Source: Frankiales bacterium (lineage in GTDB: Bacteria > Actinomycetota > Actinomycetes > Mycobacteriales > SCTD01). Taken from it: a stretch of 9,268 nt of DNA. Within the stretch, counting starts at the first letter, position 1. The number at the start of each line of letters is the position of its first letter. The DNA lies in NCBI GenBank assembly GCA_025464915.1, contig JAODNF010000018.1, positions 1 through 9,268 of the forward strand. The letters run 5' to 3'. Below are positions 1 through 5,889 of this stretch, in pieces. The translations under genes were made by a program, and so were the position numbers. The notes below the pieces were generated by a model. The model did no database searches. It was not told the DNA's origin and saw only the letters and a list, made by a program, of their open reading frames with translations.

Positions 1-434
1 GCCGGGTCCGTGACCTTGAGCTGGGCGCCCCAGGCGGTCACGACGATGGGGCTGTCCTGACCTGAGTAGGGGCTGACCATGACGTACTCGGTGTTGAGAC
101 CGGCGTACTGGTCGAGCGTGCTGACGACGTCGGCCTTGGTACCCGGCAGGTAGGTGATCCAGACGCCCCCGTGCTCGAGGGAGTGCACCGCGTTCACCTT
201 CGGCAGCTCCTCGGTGTAGACCGCGCACTTGAGCCACACCTGCGCGTGCGGACCACCCACCGGCGGCGACTGCGGGTAGGTCTGGTCCTGCCCCTGCGCC
301 AGGTGCGTCTGGCTCAGGCCGCTGAACGTCTGCACCCCGTCGATCGTCGGCTTGGGGTCGGACACGTTGGTGCTCCCGCCAGAGCACCCTGAGAGGAGCA
401 GGAGTGCAGCGGTGGGGAGGAGGGCGCGGCGCAC
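1..434 (-). CDS. DUF3105 family lipoprotein, C-terminus cut by left edge
   Basis: This is a predicted membrane-anchored extracytoplasmic protein of unknown function. Reading from a GTG at 434, the frame stays open to the left edge (144 codons visible). The N-terminus is a short lipoprotein signal with two Arg, a Leu-rich core and a canonical LSGC lipobox (Cys17), followed by a Gly/Ser spacer. The mature part carries the DUF3105 hallmarks: PPVGGPH (57-63), a Trp-x-x-Cys segment (67-70), and NAVHSLEHGGVWITYLP (81-97) with its conserved His84, Glu87 and His88. The start is well fixed, because an in-frame TAA lies three codons upstream. There is no Shine-Dalgarno sequence, but a TAAGGT box ends 6 nt before the GTG, which suggests a leaderless mRNA. 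The gene is divergent from the M23 lipoprotein with 22 bp between start codons. The family is recognised from memory of its motif. The biochemical role is not known to me. Confidence 0.88.
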   Translation of the reverse strand, partial: MRRALLPTAALLLLSGCSGGSTNVSDPKPTIDGVQTFSGLSQTHLAQGQDQTYPQSPPVGGPHAQVWLKCAVYTEELPKVNAVHSLEHGGVWITYLPGTKADVVSTLDQYAGLNTEYVMVSPYSGQDSPIVVTAWGAQLKVTDP

Positions 435-440
435 GCGACG

Positions 441-450
441 ACCTTACGCT
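441..450. promoter_or_regulatory. Overlapping divergent -10 boxes (bidirectional leaderless promoter)
   Basis: The decamer ACCTTACGCT reads TACGCT on the plus strand (445-450) and TAAGGT on the minus strand (446-441). Both fit the actinobacterial TANNNT -10 pattern and share the TA at 445-446. If transcription starts on the first base of each start codon (457 plus, 434 minus), both hexamers fall exactly at -12 to -7. No -35 match or Shine-Dalgarno sequence is visible on either side, as expected for leaderless genes. This is read directly from sequence; promoter activity is inferred. Confidence 0.6.
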
Positions 451-456
451 GGCGAG

Positions 457-1197
457 GTGAGAGCCCCCCTCGCCGTGACGGCGCTGCTGCTGGCCGCCTC
501 GTGCAGCAGCGGCTCCCCCGCCGCGGTCTCGACGTCCCCCCTCCCGGTCGCCACCAGCGACGCCCCGGCCCCCTTACCCACACCGAGCCCGACGCCGTCG
601 CCGAGCCCGACGCCGCACCTCCGCGTGAAGCCGAGCAAGCCGCCGTCGAACGCGGTCAAGACGCTGCCGCCGCCGACAGCGACGTACGTCTTCCCCATCA
701 AGGGCTGCAAGGTGAGCTACGGCCACAGCCACCACGACTACCCGGCCACCGACATGTTCGCTGCCAGGGGCTGCGCCATCGTGGCGACCACTACGGGGCG
801 CATCGACGAGGTGTCGAGCCGGGACGTCTGGGACCCGTCGACCAACAGGGGTGCGGTGCGCGGCGGCCTGTCGTACTCGCTGGTCGGGGACGACGGCGTC
901 CGCTACTACGGCTCGCACCTGTCGGCCGTCTACGTGCGCCCGGGCCAGCGGGTCACGGCCGGGGAGCTGATCGGACGCGTCGGCAACACCGGTGACGCGC
1001 GCGGGATCGCGACCCACATGCACTACGGCATCTCGTGGCCGACCCGGGCCGGGGTCTGGTGGGTACGGCGGGGCGAGGTCTACCCGTGGCCCTACCTGGA
1101 CTCGTGGCGCACCGGCGGCCAGCGGTCACCGGTCGCCGCCGTCACGGCGAAGCACCGGCAGGTCGGCGACGAGCCGCCCTGCACCAGCGGCTGCTGA
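457..1197 (+). CDS. M23-family (LytM-like) peptidase lipoprotein
   Basis: Predicted exported zinc metallopeptidase of the M23/LytM fold, a family that usually cuts peptidoglycan cross-bridges or, when degenerate, activates amidases. The 246-residue product starts at GTG 457. It has a short lipoprotein-like signal ending LAASC (Cys16, with Ala rather than Leu at -3) and then a Pro/Ser/Thr-rich linker to about residue 60. The M23 domain spans roughly 70-215. Candidate metal and catalytic residues are His93 and Asp99 in HHDYPATD, His154 in YYGSHL, and the HxH pair His187/His189 in THMHYG. The His-to-Asp spacing is longer than in the textbook HxxxD form. An in-frame ATG at 352 would run through the divergent gene, so I prefer 457, which lies directly behind the TACGCT box. 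The gene ends one base from the converging glgC stop. The fold is fairly sure; substrate and activity are not. Confidence 0.86.
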   Translation: MRAPLAVTALLLAASCSSGSPAAVSTSPLPVATSDAPAPLPTPSPTPSPSPTPHLRVKPSKPPSNAVKTLPPPTATYVFPIKGCKVSYGHSHHDYPATDMFAARGCAIVATTTGRIDEVSSRDVWDPSTNRGAVRGGLSYSLVGDDGVRYYGSHLSAVYVRPGQRVTAGELIGRVGNTGDARGIATHMHYGISWPTRAGVWWVRRGEVYPWPYLDSWRTGGQRSPVAAVTAKHRQVGDEPPCTSGC

Positions 1198-1198
1198 C

Positions 1199-2434
1199 CT
1201 AAGCCAGGACCTGCTCGCCCTTGCCGAGGACGACGATCCCGGCATCGGTGACGTGGAACCCGCGGAGCCGGTCGGCCTCCGGGTCGACGCCGATCTGCGC
1301 ACCTGGCCAGACCACGACGTTCTTGTCGAGGATCGCGTTGCGGACCACGGCACCCTGCCCGACGTCGACGCCGTGCATGAGCACCGACGCGTCCACACTG
1401 GCGCGGCTGTGCACGCGAACTCCCGGGCTCAGGATCGACCTGCGGACGCTGCCTCCGGACACGATCACGCCCTGGCTGACGAGGGAGTCCACCGCCGTAC
1501 CCACCCGGCCCGGCTCGCTGTGCACGAACTTCGCCGGAGGCAGCGCCGGGACGCTGGACAGGATCGGCCACTTGCGGTTGTAGAGGTTGAAGACCGGGTG
1601 CACCGACACCAGGTCCATGTGGGCGTCGTAGTAGGCGTCGAGGGTCCCCACGTCGCGCCAGTAGTGCTGGTCGCGCTCGTTCGCGCCGGGGACGTCGTTG
1701 TCGTTGAAGTCGTAGACCTGCGCCGATCCCTTGTTCGCCAGCATCGGGATGATGTTGCCGCCCATGTCGTGGACGGAGCCCTCGTCGCCCGCGTCGACCT
1801 TCACTGCCTCCAGCAGGGCCTCGGTGCTGAAGACGTAGTTGCCCATCGACGCGTAGACGGTGTCCGGGTCGTCCGGCAGCCCCGGCGGGTCCTCCGGCTT
1901 CTCGAGGAAGGCGTCGATGGTGCGCCCGTCCGCGGTCTGGATGACGCCGAAGCCCTTGGCGTCCGCCTTCGCGACCCGCAGGCCCGCCACCGTCACGCCC
2001 GCTCCGCTGGCGATGTGCTGGTCGACCATCTGCCGCGGGTCCATGCGATAGACGTGGTCGGCGCCGAACACCACGACGTGGTCGGGCTGCTCGTCGTAGA
2101 CGAGGTTGAGGCTCTGGTAGATCGCGTCCGCGCTGCCCGAGAACCACTGAGGACCGAGCCGCTGCTGCGCGGGCACCGGCGTCACGTAGTTTCCGAGCAG
2201 GTTCGACATGCGCCATGTCGTGGTGATGTGACGGTCCAGGCTGTGGCTCTTGTACTGCGTCAGCACCACGATCCGCAGGTAGCCGGCGTTGACGAGGTTG
2301 GACAGCACGAAGTCCACGAGGCGGTAGATGCCCCCGAACGGCACCGCCGGCTTGGCGCGGTCGGCGGTGAGGGGATTGAGGCGCTTGCCCTCGCCGCCTG
2401 CGAGGACGATGCCGAGGACCCGGGGTTCTGCCAT
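1199..2434 (-). CDS. glgC: Glucose-1-phosphate adenylyltransferase (ADP-glucose pyrophosphorylase)
   Basis: This cytoplasmic enzyme makes ADP-glucose and pyrophosphate from ATP and glucose-1-phosphate, the committing step of bacterial glycogen synthesis. The 411-residue product has the full family architecture. The nucleotidyltransferase N-terminus carries LAGGEGKRLNPLT (11-23) and AKPAVPFGG (27-35). GADHVYRMD (124-132) has the metal/catalytic Asp126 position, and FLEKP (176-180) has the sugar-phosphate Lys179. A C-terminal left-handed beta-helix follows, with hexapeptide-like repeats from about residue 295. I chose ATG 2434, which gives the family's usual MAEPRVLGIVLAGG beginning; an in-frame ATG at 2473 would invade the divergent glgA. 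AGGA at 2445-2442 is a possible Shine-Dalgarno sequence. The same bases form a weak CAGGAT -10 at -12 to -7, so a leaderless start is also possible. It is divergent from the glucosyltransferase that uses its product. Confidence 0.96.
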   Translation of the reverse strand: MAEPRVLGIVLAGGEGKRLNPLTADRAKPAVPFGGIYRLVDFVLSNLVNAGYLRIVVLTQYKSHSLDRHITTTWRMSNLLGNYVTPVPAQQRLGPQWFSGSADAIYQSLNLVYDEQPDHVVVFGADHVYRMDPRQMVDQHIASGAGVTVAGLRVAKADAKGFGVIQTADGRTIDAFLEKPEDPPGLPDDPDTVYASMGNYVFSTEALLEAVKVDAGDEGSVHDMGGNIIPMLANKGSAQVYDFNDNDVPGANERDQHYWRDVGTLDAYYDAHMDLVSVHPVFNLYNRKWPILSSVPALPPAKFVHSEPGRVGTAVDSLVSQGVIVSGGSVRRSILSPGVRVHSRASVDASVLMHGVDVGQGAVVRNAILDKNVVVWPGAQIGVDPEADRLRGFHVTDAGIVVLGKGEQVLA

Positions 2435-2452
2435 GGCCTCATCCTGTCCCGA

Positions 2453-2458
2453 TAGCGT
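2453..2458 (+). promoter_or_regulatory. Putative -10 box for glgA/glgM
   Basis: TAGCGT fits the TANNNT actinobacterial -10 pattern and ends 7 nt before the ATG at 2466, so transcription would begin on or one base before the start codon. No Shine-Dalgarno or -35 element is seen. The whole divergent spacer to glgC is only 31 bp. Confidence 0.45.
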
Positions 2459-2465
2459 CGTCGAT

Positions 2466-3593
2466 ATGCGCATCGGGATCTTGACACGCGAGTGGCCGCC
2501 CGAGATCTACGGCGGGGCGGGCGTGCATGTCGAGTACCTCACACGATCCCTGCGGACCCTCGTCGACGTCGACGTCCACTCCTTCGGCGGCGACGGCGCG
2601 ACCGTCCATGCTCCGGACCCGGGGCTGGCCCAGGCCAACGCCGCCCTCCGGACGCTCTCCGTCGACCTCCGGATGGCCGCCGCGGTCGGTGGCTGCGACG
2701 TGCTGCACTCCCACACCTGGTACGCCGACCTGGCCGGTCACCTCGGCGCGATGCTCCACGACGTGCCGCACGTCGTCACGACTCACTCCCTCGAGCCGCA
2801 CAGGCCGTGGAAGGCCGAGCAGCTCGGCGGCGGCTACCGCATCTCGTCGTGGGCCGAGAAAGCCGCCCTGCACGACGCCGCGGCCGTGATCGCCGTGTCG
2901 AACGGGATGGCCGCGTCCATCCTCGACGCCTACCCCGGCCTGGACCCCGGACGGATCCACGTCGTCCACAACGGCATCGACACCTCCGAGTACCGACCGG
3001 TCCCCTCCACCGGCGTCCTGGAGCGCCTCGGCATCGACGAGTCCCAGCCGCTCGCCATCTTCATCGGCCGCATCACCCGCCAGAAGGGCGTCGAGGCGCT
3101 GCTGCGCTCCGCCGCGACCTGGCCCGGTCAGCTGCTGCTGTGCGCCTCCTCCCCCGACACCCCCGAGCTCGGCACGGCCGTCTCCGGCCTCGTCGCGGAC
3201 CTGCAGGCCACCCGGCCCGGCGTCGTCTGGGTCTCCGAGATGCTGCCCCGCCACGAGCTCATCGAGTGCCTGTCGCTCGCCACGGTGTTCGTCTGCCCGT
3301 CGATCTACGAGCCCCTCGGCATCGTCAACCTCGAGGCCATGGCCTGCGGCACCGCCGTCGTCGCCTCCCGCGTCGGTGGCATCCCGGAGGTCGTCGACGA
3401 CGGCGTCTCCGGTCACCTCGTCGACCTCGGGGACGGGTACGACGAGCGGCTCGCCGCAGCCGTCGTCCCGCTGCTGTCCGACCCCGCCCGCGCCGCCGAC
3501 CTCGGCCGGGCCGGCCGCGAGCGCGCCGTCGCCGACTTCGGCTGGGACGCCATCGCCGCCCGCACCGTCGAGGTCTACCGCGCCGTCCTCTGA
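2466..3593 (+). CDS. glgA: Actinobacterial glycogen synthase / maltose-1-phosphate synthase (GlgA/GlgM type)
   Basis: This retaining GT-B glycosyltransferase takes glucose from ADP-glucose. The 375-residue product begins MRIGILTREWPPEIYGGAGVH, the standard start of the actinobacterial GlgA subfamily with its N-terminal glycine-rich acceptor loop (GGAG, 16-19). The C-terminal Rossmann domain holds the phosphate-contacting Arg202 and Lys207 (GRITRQKG) and the E-x7-E motif with Glu282 and Glu290 (EPLGIVNLE), followed by MACGTAVVASRVGG. The ATG at 2466 gives the family N-terminus; longer in-frame starts run into glgC. In Mycobacterium tuberculosis the equivalent pair (Rv1212c/Rv1213) is also divergent, and its enzyme, renamed GlgM, mainly makes maltose-1-phosphate for the GlgE alpha-glucan pathway. 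Which acceptor is used here (glucan or glucose-1-phosphate) cannot be decided from the sequence, so GlgM is an equally fair name. Confidence 0.93.
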   Translation: MRIGILTREWPPEIYGGAGVHVEYLTRSLRTLVDVDVHSFGGDGATVHAPDPGLAQANAALRTLSVDLRMAAAVGGCDVLHSHTWYADLAGHLGAMLHDVPHVVTTHSLEPHRPWKAEQLGGGYRISSWAEKAALHDAAAVIAVSNGMAASILDAYPGLDPGRIHVVHNGIDTSEYRPVPSTGVLERLGIDESQPLAIFIGRITRQKGVEALLRSAATWPGQLLLCASSPDTPELGTAVSGLVADLQATRPGVVWVSEMLPRHELIECLSLATVFVCPSIYEPLGIVNLEAMACGTAVVASRVGGIPEVVDDGVSGHLVDLGDGYDERLAAAVVPLLSDPARAADLGRAGRERAVADFGWDAIAARTVEVYRAVL

Positions 3594-3654
3594 CAGGTCC
3601 CTGGCGGCATCGATGTGAGCTGAGCAGCGTCAGAACGCGATCCCGTCAGATCGA

Positions 3655-4554
3655 TCAGCTGACGAGCTGCGCGTGCGCTTCCTTCACCTGCAGCGGCGTC
3701 CCGTCACCCGTCGTGGTCGCCGTACCGATCACGTCGATCGCTGCCCCGCCGTCGACGGTGAACGTGCCCGACCACGTGATCACGACGTACGGCCGGACCG
3801 TCCCCTTCTCCTCGTACGTGTGGCTCACGTCCGTCTCGCCCTCGCGCCCTCTGCCACCGTCGAGCAGCTGACCGCCATCGCCGAAGTACCAGTCGAAGTG
3901 CTCCGGCTTCGCCGTCACCACGACCGTGTGCCCGAGGATCTGCACCGGCGTCAGCGTGTAAGTCTTCGCGTCCGTCCAGAACCCGTTCTCGAAGTTCACC
4001 AGCGTCGAGTCCTTCGGGTCGACGTGCGCCACGCCCTTCAGCACCACCAGGTCCTTGAAGTCGCTCGCCAGGATCCCGCCGATGGCCGCCTTCGCGGGGA
4101 TCCCCTGCTGCGTCGGCCCGAAGCAGACCGCGTCCGGCTGCAACACCCAGCCAGGCGGGTCGAGCACCTTGCCTGACGCCCGGTCCACGGTGGCCGTCCA
4201 CACCCAGTACCGGATGAACCCCTTCCCCGTCGGCTGGCAGGTGTTCACCGCCGCACCGCAGAGCACATCGGCGTCCGTCCGCGTGTTCCCCGTGCACGCA
4301 GGTGCGTAGTCCGAAATCTGGTAGGTCGACGGCATCGTCACCGGCTGCCCATGCCCATTCCCGGGCTGGCTTTGGGTCCCCGGCTGCCCTGCGCTGCCCT
4401 CAGCGTTGAAGCCGCCACTGTCACCGCCGCAGCCATCCGCGGATCCGCCGCACACATCGATGGGCGGCTCTGGCGACGGTTCAACCGCGTAGCCCGATAA
4501 CCCGCCGGCCAGTGCGCCAACGAGGAGACCGGCGGCCGCCGCGATCCGCCTCAC
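3655..4554 (-). CDS. Exported PKD-domain protein, function unknown
   Basis: Predicted secreted or membrane-tethered 299-residue protein. The GTG start at 4554 overlaps the TGA of the upstream DUF6318-like gene as GTGA, so translation is probably coupled. The N-terminus (VRRIAAAAGLLVGALAGGL) is a signal peptide or single membrane anchor, with a possible signal-peptidase site after Ala23. A low-complexity Gly/Ser/Pro/Gln region with two Cys (35, 42) runs to about residue 75. Next comes a segment with three Cys (in APACTGN, VLCGAA and NTCQPTG). A PKD-like beta domain occupies about 205-285, with the signature WYFGDGG (Gly225-Asp226-Gly227), a SHTYEEKGT turn and VVITWSGTF. PKD folds usually serve as extracellular binding or spacer modules. 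No catalytic motif, sorting signal or C-terminal membrane segment is visible. An upstream in-frame ATG at 4617 lies inside the preceding gene and is unlikely. It converges on glgA across a 61-bp gap. Confidence 0.8.
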   Translation of the reverse strand: MRRIAAAAGLLVGALAGGLSGYAVEPSPEPPIDVCGGSADGCGGDSGGFNAEGSAGQPGTQSQPGNGHGQPVTMPSTYQISDYAPACTGNTRTDADVLCGAAVNTCQPTGKGFIRYWVWTATVDRASGKVLDPPGWVLQPDAVCFGPTQQGIPAKAAIGGILASDFKDLVVLKGVAHVDPKDSTLVNFENGFWTDAKTYTLTPVQILGHTVVVTAKPEHFDWYFGDGGQLLDGGRGREGETDVSHTYEEKGTVRPYVVITWSGTFTVDGGAAIDVIGTATTTGDGTPLQVKEAHAQLVS

Positions 4555-5093
4555 TTGCTCTTCACCGCTGCTCGGAGCACCCAGCCCGCGGCGGTCCGCT
4601 GGACGTACATCGTCCAATGCAGGGTGCCGCTCTTGGCGAAGCTGCGAACAGTCTTTCCCGCAGCGTCAACGATGGACCGAGCAGGCTCGTCAAAGAACAC
4701 ATCGACGGCGACGATGCCGTTCTGCTCGGGAGGCGCCTCCGCAGACACGATGTGAACGGAGGCACCTTGGACGTGCTGCTTGTCATCGCGAAACTTCTCG
4801 GCCGCCTTGACATAGTTGGCGCACGTGCCGCACTCGCTGCTGCTCAAGCCCGCAAGCGCGTCAGGGTCGCCGTTGCCCCACGCTTCGTTGAGCTGGGCGT
4901 AGTAGAAGCGGACGAAGGCGGCGGCGCCGAAGGAGTCGTGAACTGTCGCGGCGGAGGGGACGACGACGGGGGTGGCCGTTGCGCTGGGTGTGGCGGTGAT
5001 GCTGGGGAGGACCTGGGGCTTGCCGCTACTGCCGGTGCAGGCGGATGCGAGCGCGATCGCGGCGATGAGCAGCGCAGCCGGGCGGGTCCTCAC
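4551..5093 (-). CDS. DUF6318-like lipoprotein
   Basis: Predicted 180-residue cell-surface lipoprotein of unknown function and first gene of a two-gene operon. The GTG start at 5093 gives an N-terminus with two Arg, a long Ala/Leu/Ile core and a lipobox-like LASAC (Cys19). A Thr/Ser/Pro-rich linker follows to about residue 45. The folded part (about 50-180) resembles small alpha/beta (NTF2-like) secreted proteins: FVRFYYAQLNEAWGNGD, then a Cys88-Gly-Thr-Cys91 pair followed by an amphipathic helix, and C-terminal strands ending in LHWTMYVQRTAAGWVLRAA. The Cys pair after a small-residue turn is what I associate with DUF6318; this assignment is from memory and moderate. The reading frame stays open upstream through the repeat array to about 5384, but that part is repeat-encoded and the signal peptide fixes the start. 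It is followed with a GTGA overlap by the PKD-domain gene, suggesting the two act together at the envelope. Confidence 0.72.
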   Translation of the reverse strand: MRTRPAALLIAAIALASACTGSSGKPQVLPSITATPSATATPVVVPSAATVHDSFGAAAFVRFYYAQLNEAWGNGDPDALAGLSSSECGTCANYVKAAEKFRDDKQHVQGASVHIVSAEAPPEQNGIVAVDVFFDEPARSIVDAAGKTVRSFAKSGTLHWTMYVQRTAAGWVLRAAVKSK

Positions 5094-5101
5094 GCCCCTG
5101 A

Positions 5102-5107
5102 ACGTTA
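5102..5107 (-). promoter_or_regulatory. Putative -10 box for the DUF6318/PKD operon
   Basis: On the minus strand TAACGT (5107 to 5102) matches TANNNT and ends 8 nt before the GTG at 5093, so transcription would start at or one to two bases before the start codon. No -35 element is apparent. A near-leaderless transcript is inferred. Confidence 0.45.
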
Positions 5108-5151
5108 CGACAAAGCGGACATCGGCCGCGCCCACCCCTGTGGATGACGGG

Positions 5152-5197
5152 ACTGTGCGGCGGTCCCGCCCGGGTGCACGCGAAAGGTCCGCACAGT
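5152..5197. repeat. Diverged first unit of hairpin array (9-bp inverted repeat)
   Basis: ACTGTGCGG (5152-5160) and CCGCACAGT (5189-5197) form a perfect 9-bp inverted repeat around 28 nt. The core TGTGCG/CGCACA is the same as in the three following units. The outer two bases differ on both arms in a paired way (AC/GT here, GG/CC there). The interior does not align clearly with the other units. Confidence 0.7.
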
Positions 5198-5208
5198 GCC
5201 GGGTCACG

Positions 5209-5382
5209 GAGGTGTGCGGGGCCACGCAGGGATCCCGCGCGGGCAGGGCGCACACCTCGCCACCGACCCGGAGGTGTGCGGGGCCACGCGGGCTTTCGAC
5301 GCAGGCAGGGCGCACACCTCGCCACGGACCCGGAGGTGTGCGGGGCCAGGCAGGGATCCCACGCGGGCAGGGCGCACACCTC
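5209..5382. repeat. Tandem array of three inverted-repeat units, 62-bp period
   Basis: GAGGTGTGCG begins at 5209, 5271 and 5333, a spacing of exactly 62 bp. Each copy is matched by CGCACACCTC at 5249, 5311 and 5373 after exactly 30 nt. Units are joined by near-identical 12-nt linkers (GCCACCGACCCG and GCCACGGACCCG). The 30-nt interiors share their ends (GGGCCA and GGCAGGG) but differ in the middle; the first and third contain GGGATCCC. The array fills most of the 303-bp gap between the CAP gene stop (5397, minus) and the start of the DUF6318-like gene (5093, minus), so transcripts leaving the CAP gene would run into these stems about 15 nt after the stop. There is no U-tract, so intrinsic termination is not proven. 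Open frames across it on both strands are repeat-encoded and not credible genes. Arms could also pair across the 12-nt linkers. Confidence 0.9.
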
Positions 5383-5396
5383 ACGCCGGGCGCGGC

Positions 5397-5837
5397 CTAC
5401 TGGTGGAGGAAGTCCTGGACGCCGTAGACGTGGCCGTCGGAACCGCGGACGGCGCCGATGCCGATGTAGTTGTAGCTCGGGTTGAGGAGGTTCTTGCGGT
5501 GCCCCTGGGAGTTCATCCAGGCGTTGACCATCTGCTGGGGCGTCCAGTTGCCGGAGGCGATGTTCTCGGCGGCGGCGTTGCCGTGGCAGCGGGACATCAT
5601 CGGGGTGAGGGACTGGTGCACGAGGGTGCGCGTGGCGGCGAGGTGCTTGGCCCAGGGCCCCGCGAACTGGTCGCGCATGCAGAAGGACAGCTTGAGCGGC
5701 GAGACGCCTGCCTTGCCCCGCTCGTAGTTCGTGTAGCGCAGGACCGCCTCCGGATAGGTCTCGGCGGAGGCGGGTGTGGCCGGTACGAGGAAGGCTGACA
5801 GCGACACCGTGGTCAGCAGCAGGGCGAGGCGCTTCAC
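5397..5837 (-). CDS. Small secreted CAP/SCP-domain protein (YkwD-like)
   Basis: Predicted exported 146-residue protein that is almost entirely a CAP (SCP/PR1-like) domain; bacterial members are widespread, with mostly unknown activities. A classical signal peptide (MKR, hydrophobic core, cleavage after Ala23-Ser-Ala25) is followed by the domain from about 28 to the end. Recognisable parts are YTNYERGKAG (35-44), the cavity residues His74 (LVHQS), Glu91 in AENIASG and His113 in AWMNSQGHRKNLLNPSYNYIGIG, and a closing strand HVYGVQDFLHQ. Cys53 and Cys84 are the only mature cysteines and may form a disulfide. The start is GTG 5837, with no Shine-Dalgarno sequence but a GATAGT box exactly at -12 to -7, suggesting a leaderless transcript. 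It lies 52 bp downstream of the inositol-monophosphatase gene in the same direction, with its own promoter likely. The domain call is secure; the physiological role is unknown. Confidence 0.92.
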   Translation of the reverse strand: MKRLALLLTTVSLSAFLVPATPASAETYPEAVLRYTNYERGKAGVSPLKLSFCMRDQFAGPWAKHLAATRTLVHQSLTPMMSRCHGNAAAENIASGNWTPQQMVNAWMNSQGHRKNLLNPSYNYIGIGAVRGSDGHVYGVQDFLHQ

Positions 5838-5843
5838 GTCACC

Positions 5844-5849
5844 ACTATC
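5844..5849 (-). promoter_or_regulatory. Putative -10 box for the CAP-domain gene
   Basis: On the minus strand GATAGT (5849 to 5844) lies at -12 to -7 if transcription begins on the GTG at 5837. It keeps the important A and final T of TANNNT but has G in the first place. A leaderless start is inferred. Confidence 0.4.
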
Positions 5850-5889
5850 GGCACAAACGGCAGATCAGGTGAGCGAATCGGCCGACTGG

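Noticed and set aside
992..2455. 487-codon open frame on the plus strand opposite glgC
   Set aside because: It is the antisense shadow of a well conserved glgC, rich in Arg/His/Val/Asp as expected from high-GC codon mirroring, with no recognisable domain.
2435..2473. Upstream ATG (2473) as the glgC start
   Set aside because: It adds 13 residues unlike the family and would overlap the start of divergent glgA. ATG 2434 gives the conserved N-terminus.
2481..2486. TTGACA as a -35 element on the plus strand
   Set aside because: It lies inside glgA codons 6-7. No TANNNT box follows at 16-18 nt and no gene starts there.
3594..3654. Bidirectional terminator between glgA and the PKD gene
   Set aside because: I found only short stems of 4-5 bp (such as CAGCT-GACG-AGCTG around 3657-3670, inside the PKD coding end) and a GATCGATC palindrome. 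There is no strong hairpin with a U-tract.
2492..3871. 459-codon plus-strand frame over glgA and beyond
   Set aside because: It is an alternative frame of glgA with an Arg/Pro-rich low-complexity product. The glgA frame has all the family motifs.
5151..5382. CRISPR array
   Set aside because: The period is exact but the constant parts include the linker and both arms of an inverted repeat. There are no unrelated spacers of CRISPR length and no cas genes nearby.
5026..5427. Open frames across the repeat array on both strands
   Set aside because: Their products are just translations of the 62-bp repeat (recurring Cys/Gly/Arg/Pro phrases) with no homology I recognise. The array is better read as non-coding.
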